Below are positions 53,227-64,000 of a DNA stretch of 64,000 bases, piece after piece. The stretch's first letter is position 1. Each line of letters starts with the position of its first letter. Where the stretch lies: NCBI GenBank assembly GCA_013420905.1, contig JAAXNY010000008.1, positions 3,162,001 through 3,226,000 on the forward strand, read 5' to 3'. The notes under the pieces were generated by a model. That model was not told where the DNA came from. It worked only from the letters and a program-made list of their open reading frames with translations, and searched no databases. The stretch is from Collybia mongolica. Its lineage: Eukaryota > Basidiomycota > Agaricomycetes > Agaricales > Clitocybaceae. The translations under genes were made by a program, and so were the position numbers.

Positions 53227-54544
53227 ACATATCGTGTGGGGTACTGGTCTAAAATGACCTTAAATCAGGCTGGAATACCCAACACCCATACAGATTCTGC
53301 CATACAGAGACGATCTGTGCTGCTCAATGTACACTTAACGACAAATCGTGTGGGGCACTAGTGCTTCGATACTTCCTGTCTCGCGTAAATTGTTGTCTGT
53401 ACATAGTCCGGGGAGTGAGTGAGCGTTCCTGACGCCCAAGTCAACATTATGGTCCCTAGCCCGGGACCTACAGCAGCGGCATCAATTGCTTTTCGGACAG
53501 CCGCTGGAAATCATGCTTCTTCAACGTGCCCCCAAAACCTCAGCCACCCAGAAAATTACCGATTCGGAACGTTTTGTGACATCCTTGTGTAACATTTGAA
53601 TCTTCTAGAGACCAAAGAATCTTCCGCAACGCTTTAACTCCCATGCCGTGCTGTCGAACGAAAATTGAAATTTTTGATAGTGCACTGATCGATTCTAGAA
53701 ATCGTTCTTCCATTATGAAAAGATCAACATTTTAGGGCGTTGCTGACCATGCTCATCGATGCGGGGTTGTTTTTTCTGGGGAGTTGGCCCAATGTCGACA
53801 CGCACAAGCCATGCATTGATGATGCATTAATGCTCCACTGTTCTCGGCAGCCGTGCATAATTTGTGATTGACGAGGGGTTGACAGAAGATGGAGATTTGA
53901 TTTGGCATGTTTGTTTTTTCGCACATCACGTCGGCTCGAGGCTTGTGCGGGAAACATCATGATCAGTATGTAAAGCAACATCGGAGCTATTTTGATTTCG
54001 AGTTGATGTTCCCTCGGTCGCCGCCGGAAAACCAAGATAGAAACGGCCTATAATAAAAGTACTTGGGCGCTCGATAAGTACGTACGTACGCACGATAGAT
54101 AGGGAACAGCTATTCTCAGGGACTTACGGAAGGAATTCATAAGAAGCCACATACCAGATGGCAGTCTCATAAACGCGCAAAAGTTGTTTTTTCGTGCCTT
54201 GTTCTTCAAACTTGAGTCGGGGTGTTGTAATATTAGTGACATGACAGCTTGAGAGACGTCCGACAGCGCAAGATAATCCTCACAGGCTAATCAATCGTAG
54301 TGCTCGGTATGTCGGAAGCGAACAAGGTGGCGAGAAGGCGTTTTTGTGCTATGTAATATACACGCGCAATCACGCCGCAACATCAGGGGGGCTTTGCGCG
54401 GGGATGTCAGATTTTGACATACTTGGCATCTATGTTTTCTTGTTCCGGGTACAATGGCCTTCTCTTGTGGAAATTGAGGGAAAGAGAAAAAAGGTCGTGC
54501 TGGTTTTGTGAAACCCTAAAGGAGAAAGGGGGGGTTCCGAAAGG
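53227..54544. other. Upstream region of HYD4, no gene seen
   Basis: No recognised gene. Contains short repeats such as ATCGTGTGGGG at about 53231 and 53345. The shared upstream DNA of the other hydrophobins is absent here. Confidence 0.4.
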
Positions 54545-54550
54545 TATAAA
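54545..54550 (+). promoter_or_regulatory. TATA box of HYD4
   Basis: TATAAA in GAAAGGTATAAAGAGG, 91 bp before the HYD4 start codon. Confidence 0.65.
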
Positions 54551-54635
54551 GAGGTGAACAACGAGACACCCAAATCTCAGTTCAACGAAAACCACTCGTT
54601 CTACTACTCAACTCTCAGAAACTCAGACATTCAAG

Positions 54636-55210
54636 ATGTTCGCTCGTATCTCCACCGTCTTCATGTTCTTGTTCTTCGCCCTCCTTGCGGCCGCCAGTGC
54701 AGTACCCCGCACCGACACCCCCGCCAGCCAGTGCAACACCGGTGACCTCCAGTGCTGCGACTCTGTTCAGTCGGTAAGCAACGTGTGAACTGTGCAAACG
54801 GCTCGGTACTGACATCTTTGCGGAACAGTCGTCCAGCCTGACCGGCCCCGTCACTCTCCTCCTCGGCCTCTTGGGCGTCGTCATCGGCGATATTACCGGC
54901 CTCGTTGGTGGTGAGTAACGTCCCCCTTCTGGTCGCGTCGTACAGCAACCTAAAAGTGTTCAAATAGTTACTTGCTCTCCCCTCACCATCATCGGTGGTG
55001 GCGGAAGCTCCTGGTAAGCTTTGGTAGGTGTCCATGGTAGGTTCACCTTTCTGACGAGGACGCGTATAGCACTGCCCAGCCCGTCTGCTGCACCAACAAC
55101 AGCTTCGTAAGCATACATTATTCTTCTGACCGAGACGAGCGGCTCAACAGGTGGAATATCAGAACGGCATCATTGCCCTTGGCTGCAGCCCCATCAACAT
55201 CAACCTCTAA
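54636..55210 (+). CDS. Class I hydrophobin HYD4, divergent member (five exons, 116 aa)
   Basis: Exons: 54636-54773, 54829-54910, 54968-55013, 55070-55106 and 55163-55210. The last four exons have the same lengths as in the other hydrophobins; exon 1 is nine bases longer. The signal peptide is MFARISTVFMFLFFALLAAA. Eight cysteines are in class I order: QCNTGDLQCCDS, VTCSPLT, CTAQPVCC and LGCSPININL. Codon use is more GC-rich than in the other five and the flanks are unrelated to theirs, so this looks like an older, single-copy locus, and may be close to the ancestral form. No lesion was found. Confidence 0.93.
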
Positions 55211-56400
55211 GCTAACCCAGAGGTTATCGAGGCTGCCGCCCAAGCGCACTGCCGGGAGCGTCGATTACATGTTTTGGTTTCATGTATCCCTATTATGATT
55301 TTTTGAACAGTTTATAAACAATATTTGAGTGCTCCACTCGCTGCGAACGCGAGATGTACCTGTGAGGACGAGTAAATAGCATCAGAAATGGGACGTTCAT
55401 TAAGTGGCATCAACTTCTGTGGCGAAGTATGCGAGTCGTTCGAATTTCCATCTGCAAGAGTAAAAGCCCTTTGACGCGGCGGCCTAACGGAAAGCTCTTC
55501 GATAACCAGGCAAGGCGAGTCCGAGATGACGAAGTAATCACTAGCCACTTTCCAAAAGTCTGTAACATGTGCATCCAGTGATCAAGTGAGGGTGCGCTTA
55601 CTAACTCACCCGAGAACCGGGTAAGTGCAGACTCAGGCTTTGAAGTTTTCTGTCAGGCCACGGGCGGGCAGCTCGCGGCGATGCGCTCGGGGACGTGATA
55701 TAACGCTTTGTTGAGAACTTGCCCCAAGTGTATTCACTTTGCGCACGTTAGTACATCCACATCGGATCCTAACAGATATCTTCGAGAGTTGAAGAGAATT
55801 GCACGAGTGAGATAGGTGTGTACCGGCCAGAATGCACCTTGTGACTTTGCTGAGATGATAGAATCATTGTGTGTTTCTCAAATAGTTGTGCTTACCGTGG
55901 GCTTGAGCGCCATAATGGCGTGGCAGCTTCAGTCGAGGAGTATACTAGTGCTAGTGCTCGGGCAAACAGGCATGAAAATCCCCACGGGCCAATAATCACG
56001 GTTATCGACACTTCGTCTTTCGAAAAAGATCAGGTGGGAAAGGAATTCAAGCCTGTAAACAGAGACTACATATTAGATTCGAGAAGATGTCGCACTAGTA
56101 CTACATACCCTAACCCCCCCGACCGGATCCCGTTAATGTTACACAAGAGGCACCAAAAATGGTAGAAAGATGAATGGTGTGAACGGGGTCTTTGGGTAAC
56201 AAACCGTTCAGGGCGCGAAGATTTACAAAAAGATGAGGCACGCTAGTCGTCGTCATCTAGGCCATTGACGACTTCTAGCTCCCTTTCGAGTTAGACGGAT
56301 TGATTTCCCGCCTCAGCGTTAGGACCAGTACTTGTAGCATGTCACTTTCCCAGAAACAATGGCCAAGATGCATCTTTCAATCAGGCCAGGCGTAGCTTTT
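55211..56400. other. Region downstream of HYD4 without a supported gene
   Basis: No recognised gene. A 98-codon frame at 55869-56165 has no known feature. Confidence 0.4.
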
Positions 56401-57421
56401 TTTTTTTCAAAAGACACCATTCGATTTTATCTTGCCGGCCTCAGGCTTTTAAGTTTGTCAGGTTTGACTCGTCTATGCATACCCAAATAGTGCTTTTCGC
56501 CTTTCGGCGGAGTTCACCATGGAGGCAGATGGGTATGTTATATTCCTCTCGTTCCGAGTCGTTTGGGTCGTTTAGGTTTGCCTCCTTCTTCTCCTGGAGT
56601 TTTTCTTGATAACAATCGACGTCATGTAGGCTCATTTGAAAATATATCCGCAGTTGAAAATGAGCATGTTGGACCTTCAACAATTGGCCTGATGATGGTA
56701 GAATAAACAGAAAATATTTAGTAATTTTTCAAACTCCGCTGCAGTTCAAATCCCGAAAGTTACTCACTTGGCCACCGACGTTTAACGCCTACCAAACAAT
56801 TAAATCAGCCATCGTTGGATATGCTGCCTACACCGCTGAAGGGCGAAAATGTTCACCTTCTCTGACAAGCGCTGCCTTCGGGCCCACCGTATTTCCTTCG
56901 TATTGCACATCACGGAGGGCGTCGGCCGCACCTCAAGTTACCTAGGTGACAACAAATTTACCAGAACTATTTTGGTGCATCGATGAACTTCCCCCCCATC
57001 GGAAAAGCTTAGATGCGTGGGGCTGCAATCAACTAGCAACAAAGTAGCCTCTGCTCCTGTCAAAACGTTCTTGCATCATCTCTTCCCCGTTTCTTCTCAG
57101 GTCACGGGCTGTTTTTTATGGGAAACTCGTACGTTTATTAGGGCGAGCACTCAACAAGGCTCTACACTATGGATCTACCAAAGTACTATTCCGAAACCAT
57201 TTACTCCATTAATACAAGTTAGATGTCACACTTTGCTGGAGAAATCAATGTAAAGAGATATCTTACAGGAGTCCGAGTGATCCAAGGCGGTTTGTGAGAA
57301 TAAACTCCTTTATATATCGTAAGCGCTAAAAACTTGAACAGACTGGTACAGAAACGTCATAAAACTAAAAAACTACATTTCACAACGGCAGATAACTCTT
57401 GGAAATTCATTGTGTTCCCCT
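56401..57421 (-). repeat. Downstream part of the HYD5 duplicon
   Basis: Related, in the same orientation, to 59950-61512 after HYD6 and, inverted, to 14100-14770 after HYD1. Example: TTCGGGCCCACCGTATTTCC against TTTCGGGCCCCCGTATTTCC. Contains the TATA-like site at 57309-57316. Confidence 0.65.
57309..57316 (-). promoter_or_regulatory. TATA-like site after HYD5
   Basis: TATATAAA on the minus strand, 106 bp past the stop codon. Confidence 0.4.
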
Positions 57422-57988
57422 TCAAAGGTTAACGTTGACCGGGGTGCATCCGATGGCAACCACCCCATTCTATGTCACACCAGTCAGTATCGGATTGGTA
57501 AACAACAAATCTCATTGGTTGTACTCACGAAGGTGTTGTTGCTGCAGCAGACGGGCTGAGCGGTGCTACGAGAATGCAGTGTTAGGTACGCTCCAATACT
57601 AATAAATAATGGGATTTACCAGGAGCTTCCTCCGCCTCCAAGGATCGTGAGGGGGGAGCAGGTCACTATTCCAGGTGAATTCTTATAAGTTTTGATACAT
57701 GGTGAAACCACTATGATTGACTTACGGCCGACTACGCCAGTGAGGCCGGCGACGTTGATTCCAAGAGTAGTCAGGAGGGAGAAGACCGGCCAAGTGAGAG
57801 AGTCGGACTATCATCATGTTTAGCAACTGCACAACGTGCAATACTACGAGGGGACATACCTCCTGCGTGGAGTTGCAGCACTGCAAGTCACTAGTGTTGC
57901 ACTGACTAGCAGGCGTGGTGGGGGTAGTAGTGGCGGCAGCAAGAAGAGGCAAAGCGAGCATGGCGATGGTAGAAATGCGAGAGAACAT
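57422..57988 (-). CDS. Class I hydrophobin HYD5 (five exons, 113 aa)
   Basis: Exons on the minus strand: 57988-57860, 57807-57726, 57665-57620, 57565-57529 and 57469-57422. The signal peptide is identical to HYD1 (MFSRISTIAMLALPLLAAA). Eight cysteines are kept. Differences: NTSDLQCCNST in the first cysteine group, LTWPV in exon 2 where the others have LTGPV, NNTF for NNSF, and NGVVAIGC at the end. The frame and splice sites are intact. The gene is tandem with HYD6 and shares its upstream DNA with HYD1. Confidence 0.92.
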
Positions 57989-58073
57989 CTTGTGAGAGAG
58001 ATAAATTGGTGGGTGGTTTGGAATATTCGAGTTGTGTTGGGTAACTGATTATTCGTGGCTTCGAATGCCGTCC

Positions 58074-58079
58074 TTTATA
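58074..58079 (-). promoter_or_regulatory. TATA box of HYD5
   Basis: TATAAA on the minus strand, 86 bp before the start codon. Confidence 0.65.
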
Positions 58080-59500
58080 CCATTCGTCGACGTCCAATAC
58101 AGGCTACCTCACGTGTAGGATCTCAACATCGTGATGAATATGGCGATATATTGAAGTGGAATTCTCACTTGACAGGATCGGACACATGTTTTGACGACCC
58201 TCCTTCATAACAAAAATTCCGCCCACGGGGATATTAACCCTGAAATCCGCGAATCCGAGGAAGCGCTCTCGATAGCGCGCTTGGCCTCATAGTTTCTATA
58301 TTCATTTTGAGTGAGGGGATTCTATTCTGGGATCCTTTCGCGCTTTTCATTAATCTAAAACATGAAGCATTCAGAGTCACAATTTGTATGCTCAACCAAT
58401 CCATCTCCCGCCTTCTCTCACTTACCCCGCGCTTGGCTCAAGGGACATGTCAACACGTTTCACAACCCGAAAGGTTCAAAACAGGCACCTCTAGCATTCC
58501 TGTGAAGTTCACCTTTCATGATGTCAAGGGAAGCTCCGTCTCGCTCGATTTGGACAGGTACTCGAGGGTCGGATTAGCACACACCTACTCTATTGCGTCT
58601 GGTCCGAAATGTAAAACCATTAGAACAGATAGCGCGGGGGCAGAACCTGTCAGGTACGTAACATGGGACCCAATCGTCCGGGAATTATAACTTAGCCCTG
58701 TTTAATGGAGTACATGTCGAAATGATGACCGCGTATTTCTGCGCTTGACTGGTTGAATGGAAGCACCCACGCGTCAAACGAGAAAACGAGTATGGTGAGC
58801 TCGTATCTCTAGGTATCACTTATGGTCGTGTTTCCCCAGGAGAAATCTGAAGAGTAGTGAGTGAGCTACATATATATATATTATCTACACACGGATTGAA
58901 CGATAATGCTCAGACTGAGATGAGGTGGGCAAGAGATAAGTATTGTTTGACATATCACAACAAGGATTTCACTCATGTCATCCGATAATTCAGTTTGCGT
59001 CACTGTATTCTTCTCCTGATATGGGGAGGTAAGTATAGAAAGAAGTATATTCTGTTAAGGCCATTGCGTTTTCCAGTTCGAAGTGTTTGCGGAGGGTCCA
59101 CGGTCCGTGTGTCGTGACAGATATGACAGATACTGCATTGTGCCTGCCACATTATATATCACGCGCATGGAATTTCAGGTATGTTTAGTGGTTCCCTGAA
59201 TCATGCATGAGTTGAGTTGTCGGTCCGGTGCATTTCGGGGGTTCCATGTACTTGCAATTAGGCTTCACTCCATCACGCAGATGTCAGATGAAGTATCTTT
59301 TCAGTCAATTGAACGCGAGGGGGGGGAGAATGCGCACGCATCTGGCCTCGGTTTGGTAGATACCCCGCTAGGAAGCGTGAATGGTCGGTGCGGTCCTGTT
59401 GAGACATGGGCTTGGAGGTCTGAGTTCGAAGAAAAGAAGAAAACTGAGAATACGGTGGGACCGGGTTCAAAAATTTTGTATTTCTTCACTCTAACGTTGC
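58080..59500 (-). repeat. Upstream part of the HYD5 duplicon
   Basis: 58080-58870 is the inverted counterpart of 12322-13146. 59230-59420 is the inverted counterpart of 18290-18480. No gene is supported. Confidence 0.65.
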
Positions 59501-59950
59501 TCCTCCTTGCGTAATTGGATCCTCTAACATGTATTGCCATTTATCGTTGTACCTGGATATGATTAGTGAGTAAAAATCCTAAACTCGCAAATGGTGTGAG
59601 GATCCGACCTGGCTGGAAATGGATTTTTAGCTTGTGTGTTGTGGGTAGAACCACCATCCATTAGTATCCCATGTGAAGCGCAGTGTGTTATTATCCTTTC
59701 GCTCCCGTAGTAAGTACAATAACTTGTAATCAGGAAGAACGTGACGCGTCGCAGGTATGTCACGACTTAAACAGCCTTTCCATGGGCATCCAACCAGGCC
59801 TAGCTTCATGTGTAGGAGACCATTGATTCTATATTATCAGCGTCGATCTTTTGAGTTCTTCATGTCTAGCCTATCACAACGCGCACTCAGATAACACCTT
59901 CCTTATAAGAACTCCTTTCAGCCGTAATATTGACCAGGGAGACACATGTT
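59501..59950. other. Stretch without a recognisable gene
   Basis: Only short frames. It separates the HYD5 and HYD6 duplicated segments. Confidence 0.35.
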
Positions 59951-61512
59951 GAATTACTAGGGGCGGGTGCGGCAGAGGAGTGCTAACGTTCTGGAAGTGG
60001 CGTCATAGCCCGTATCTTACGGGGAAAATCTCAGCCATCACTCATCGATACCTCATGGTTATGTTACTTTCCTCTTCTACGAAGTCATTTGGGTCGGCCT
60101 TCTTCTCTTGAAATGGTGCCTCATAACAATCGGCATCGTGTAGGCTTGTTTCAAGAGATACGCGCAGTCGGGGATCGGTATGTTGAACCTATAACGGTTG
60201 GGGTGATGGCGGTCGAAGAACAGAAAATGTAATGTAATTTTTTAAACTCCGCTACAGTTCAACTTAAACTCCATCACATTCCGAAAATTACCACTTAGCC
60301 AAAGATGAACTAACTGTTCCAATTAGGGACCGTGTCAGTATAATATACCTCCTCCTCCTGCAACATCAATCAAGCAATCAAATCAGTCATCATTTGAAAT
60401 GCTGCCACGCTGCTGAACGACGAACAGGATCCCCTTCTCTGACTAGTGGTGCTTTCGGGCCCCCGTATTTCCCCTAGTATTGCACGTCACGGAGAGTATG
60501 CTACCATTCTGTGCAATTCTATTGGATCTTCCATGAATAGTTTATTCTCAACTCTTATATGCATCTCAAGGTTTCAGGGGCCTCAATGCTCGCACCCGTT
60601 CCCTCTCCTTCACGGTATACCTGCTTCAGGCGGGGGCCAGCAACCACAACATCTTCTCCTAGCTAAAGGACCTCTCTGTGAGGACATATACGAGGTACGC
60701 ACCCCATCTATACGCATATTTTCCGTGATGTAGTGTTGGAAAAGCAAAGTTACTGGTTACTCGACTATCACGTATCGCTCATAAACCCCACTCCCAGCAG
60801 ACGTGATCTGTAAAGGAGCTCCATACCCAGACGGTGAGCGGTATACCTTTCAAGCCCTAACACCAATGGTCGCGTCGAACGTGGGTACTATTTTTCCCAT
60901 TGTCTGATAAGATATCACTACTCTTTCGTTCCCATGACTGGGGCGGGGGCGATCTCACCTTGCTCCATTCCTGCAGTGGAATGCACACTAATATTGGAAT
61001 ACCGATCAGTAATAACATCGCGGGTATTCCGCTACATAATGCAACGTTCATTCATGGTTCACACGATGGCTCCTCCACCACCCGAGGGTATCAAAAGATC
61101 GACATGAGTAAATGTTTTTCCGCTATTTCTTCACCGCTTCTTTCTCAAGCCACTGTACATCGTACAATGGAGAACTCCGAGTCGTATGTTTGATAGGACG
61201 AGCACACTCAAACAAGCTTCTATCTATGGCATGGATACAATCAAGTTGGTCAGAAACTGTTTCCTCCATAAATGAATCCGAATCAGATCTCTGCTGTATT
61301 TGCCGTGCCCTCAGAAAGGGGCGGATACTTGGGTTGAACAACTTAACGAAGATATTTTTGCAGGGGTGAGCCAATCGGTTTGTGAGGAAAACCTCCTTTA
61401 TATACTGTGCACGTTAACCTTTCGAACAGATTGGGTACAAAATCGTCCAAAATTTACAACAAACTACATTTCGCAATCACAGCCAACTCTTGGAAATTCA
61501 TTGTCGACCCCT
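59951..61512 (-). repeat. Downstream part of the HYD6 duplicon
   Basis: Related to 56401-57421 and, inverted, to 13807-14770. It contains a minus-strand open frame of 83 codons (61374-61123) with FMEETVSDQLDCIHAIDR; the HYD5 counterpart of this stretch has several stops, so coding function is doubtful. Confidence 0.6.
61397..61404 (-). promoter_or_regulatory. TATA-like site after HYD6
   Basis: TATATAAA on the minus strand, 109 bp past the stop codon. Confidence 0.4.
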
Positions 61513-62082
61513 TCAAAGGTTGACGTTGACCGGGGTGCATCCGATGGCAACGAGCCCATTCTGTGTAATTCAGACCAAAAATCAGTTGTAATCATCCAAA
61601 TTGAGTTGTATGTACTTACGAAGCTGTTGTTGCTGCAGCAGACAGGCTGAGCGGTGCTACAAAAAAATGTTAGGTATAGGGCAATGTAAGCAACAGAATG
61701 GGGTTTACCAGGAGCTCCCTCCGCCTCCAATGATGGTGAGGGGAGAGCAGGTCACTATTCAAGACGAATACATGTGAGCTTCGACACAACGCGGAACTAA
61801 TATAATTGATGACTTACAGCCGACTACACCACTAAGGCTGCTAACATCGACTCCTAGGCCAGTAAGGAGGGTCACAACTGGGCCAGTGAGTGCGTCCGAC
61901 TGTTACGACGTTCAGCGGCCGTGTAACATGCAAGTTGCCGAGACGGGACATACCTCCTGCGTGGAGTTGCAGCACTGCAAGTCCCCAGTGTTGCACTGAC
62001 TAGCAGGCGTGGTGGGGGTAGTAGTGGCGGCAGCAAGAAGGGGCAAAGCGAGCATGGCGATGGCAGAAATGCGAGAGAACAT
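61513..62082 (-). CDS. Class I hydrophobin HYD6 (five exons, 113 aa)
   Basis: Exons on the minus strand: 62082-61954, 61899-61818, 61754-61709, 61656-61620 and 61560-61513. The signal peptide is MFSRISAIAMLALPLLAAA, as in HYD3. Eight cysteines are kept in class I order; exon 2 reads SDALTGPVVTLLTGLGVDVS, closest to HYD3. The intron before exon 4 ends in a long T run and TAG, still a valid acceptor. No lesion was found. It shares about 1.8 kb of upstream DNA with HYD3. Confidence 0.92.
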
Positions 62083-62167
62083 CTTGTGAACGAGATAGAT
62101 TGGTGGGTGGTTTGGAAGATTCGAGTTGTGTTGGGAAACTGACTATTCGTGGCTTCAAAGGCCGTCC

Positions 62168-62173
62168 TTTATA
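62168..62173 (-). promoter_or_regulatory. TATA box of HYD6
   Basis: TATAAA on the minus strand, 86 bp before the start codon. Confidence 0.65.
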
Positions 62174-64000
62174 CCCTTCGTTGACGCCTAATTACCAGAT
62201 ACTAGCCCCGCGCAAACAACAGCTATGTCGTGACGAGTAAGGCGATGTTGGTGATTCCTGGGGATTCCCATGTTGCAGTGGAGTGCTCAAATGTCAGAAT
62301 CATACTTCTACGAAGCCTCGCATATCTACAACCCTCCGAAATATGACCTACACCTGTTCCCAGCCGCGAGGATTTGACAGGCCTCTATCAACAATCGTGA
62401 GTCCGCCGCACAATAAACGCCTACAATGACTTGATGATGCGTTCCTAATTATAAGCTCCGGAATTCATGGAACAACATATGCCATCCCTGACAATGACAT
62501 GTGCACTGTTATAGCTGGAATGTGTCAGACCTGACGCCAACATGTGAAAAATGGATTGCAGTTTTTCCCCAGCATCCCCCATTTGACATGAGAGGCCACC
62601 TATTACTATAGATGAATGAAGGCGTGGAACCTTGAGTTGTTTGGCATCTGGGGTAAATCACGACCGGGACGCGTGTTGGTTCAAAATACGTGTGAGCCGT
62701 AATACAAGGTCACTGATCAAAAGTCCACAGGAAAATTCCGGTATGCCTGGAGCAAGAAAAGACCCAAAATAAACAAGGCGAAACGAAAAAATTCCGAAAG
62801 AAAATATTACACGTGTAGCTGAGAGAGGTTGGCAGCGTCCAACCTTGTTACATTTTCATGAGCAAGCCCTCCAACTCAAACGGGTAATTATACATTCTTC
62901 AGGGTCACCCTTCCTCAGATAACATGTTCGACAACATATGGCGAACATTGATTGAATATCAGACCAGAGTAGAGGATATGTTCGTGATCGTATGGATTAT
63001 CGTTTCCTGACCACTGCGTCAATGGCAGTGGGGAAGACAGAAAGACTTCGAATTCCTTGAATTTTGATGGATGTGCTCCAATATTAAACCCCGCAATCTC
63101 CCACATTGTGTCGGATAGCGTTGGTTGGTTGGATCTAGTGATGCACCCGTTCAATCTTCGAGCCAATTTCCGTTCCGGAACAATTGTAAGGAAGAGTTCC
63201 TGTTCTGATTGAAGTATGTGAAGGCCCCATCTTGATCCACGCGCATAGCAAATACAAGGTTTTTGAATGTCTGACTAAGTTGACTGCGGTGTAGACAGAA
63301 TGCCCGACGGCCTAAATGCTACCGGGGCTGCCTTAATGAATTAGTTCTTGCGTAGAGCACGTTCATTGAACAGTGATCGCTCCACGAGAGAAATACGAAG
63401 GCATGTAACCCAGCTCCGATCATGAACAATATAGACGAAGACAGATATCAAGGTAGTTTGGCAGATCCCTGAACCGCCTTGTGAGGTTAATGTCACGGAA
63501 AATTTGTGAGAGCCCGGGAAAGCCACATTGCAGGCGATTCAGAAATTTCCAGATATTATTGTCTGCTGGTGCAAGCACAGCACGTCCGAGCTCGATTCAG
63601 GAGGCATGTTATTTTTTAGATTCGACCAACCATCATTTAGAGCTGATCGTTTGAGGGTTGCTCGTTGCGCCCACGATCAGGTTAGGGGGGTTTTGGAAGT
63701 AAATTCTTCTGAAAGTCAGAAGCGAAGATCACAATGAAATAGACATATCCAGCACATCAACGGCAATACAGGTCAGAGGATCAAATCACAGGAGCAACGT
63801 TAGAGTGAAGGAACCCAAAATTTTTGAACTCAGCCATCGGGTATAACCTTGTTCTCAATTTTCTTCTTTTCTTCGAGTTCAAAACTCCGAGCCCAATGAC
63901 TCAACGGGACCGCGATAACCATTCATGTATCCGAGCTGGATACTTACTAAACCCGGGTTTGAATATCCACGTATTCTCCTTCACCTTGCGTTCGAATTGA
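62174..64000 (-). repeat. Upstream part of the HYD6 duplicon
   Basis: Diverged copy of 16830-18560, in the same orientation, running to the window edge. No gene is supported; only short frames occur. Confidence 0.65.

Overview
This window is nuclear DNA of a filamentous basidiomycete, most likely a mushroom-forming Agaricomycete. The evidence is genes split by many 45-75 bp introns, a family of class I hydrophobins, a KDZ transposon with its cysteine-cluster (CxC-type) protein, chromodomain Ty3/gypsy retroelements, and a secreted DUF5648 protein. I cannot name the species. No tRNA, rRNA or CRISPR was found.

Layout. 1-10.6 kb is a transposon block: a recent Ty3/gypsy chromovirus (element A, 574-8243, 5-bp TSD GGATC) whose pol is cut by a 1216-bp solo LTR of another family (family B), plus a second family B solo LTR at 9352-10565. 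A Harbinger-like MITE lies at 11912-12318. 12.3-34.3 kb holds hydrophobins HYD1 (+), HYD3 (-) and HYD2 (+) in duplicated segments. HYD2 is split in exon 2 by a 13.5-kb KDZ transposon (19419-32954, 8-bp TSD). That transposon is itself split by a decayed Ty3/gypsy element (element C, 23802-31698), one of whose LTRs carries a third family B solo LTR. 35.0-41.8 kb is the only ordinary gene block, all on the minus strand: a secreted DUF5648 protein, coronin, and the glycine-cleavage T-protein (aminomethyltransferase). A 5'-truncated LINE with poly(A) and target-site duplication follows (42039-45528). 45.5-54.5 kb is decayed repeats without a convincing gene. 54.5-64 kb holds a divergent hydrophobin HYD4 (+) and two more members of the duplicated family, HYD5 (-) and HYD6 (-).

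How it fits together. Five of six hydrophobin loci (HYD1, 2, 3, 5, 6) share coding sequence, intron positions, TATA box, 0.5-2 kb upstream DNA and about 1 kb downstream DNA, so the locus grew by segmental duplication. HYD4 lacks the shared flanks. Mobile elements have broken one copy. Most nonsense codons in the elements are read as CGA to TGA changes, and CpG loss is also seen in the HYD2 fragment on one side of the KDZ element, which points to C-to-T decay of methylated DNA reaching into a host gene. Exon coordinates were derived by hand from GT/AG (one GC/AG) sites, reading phase and family conservation.
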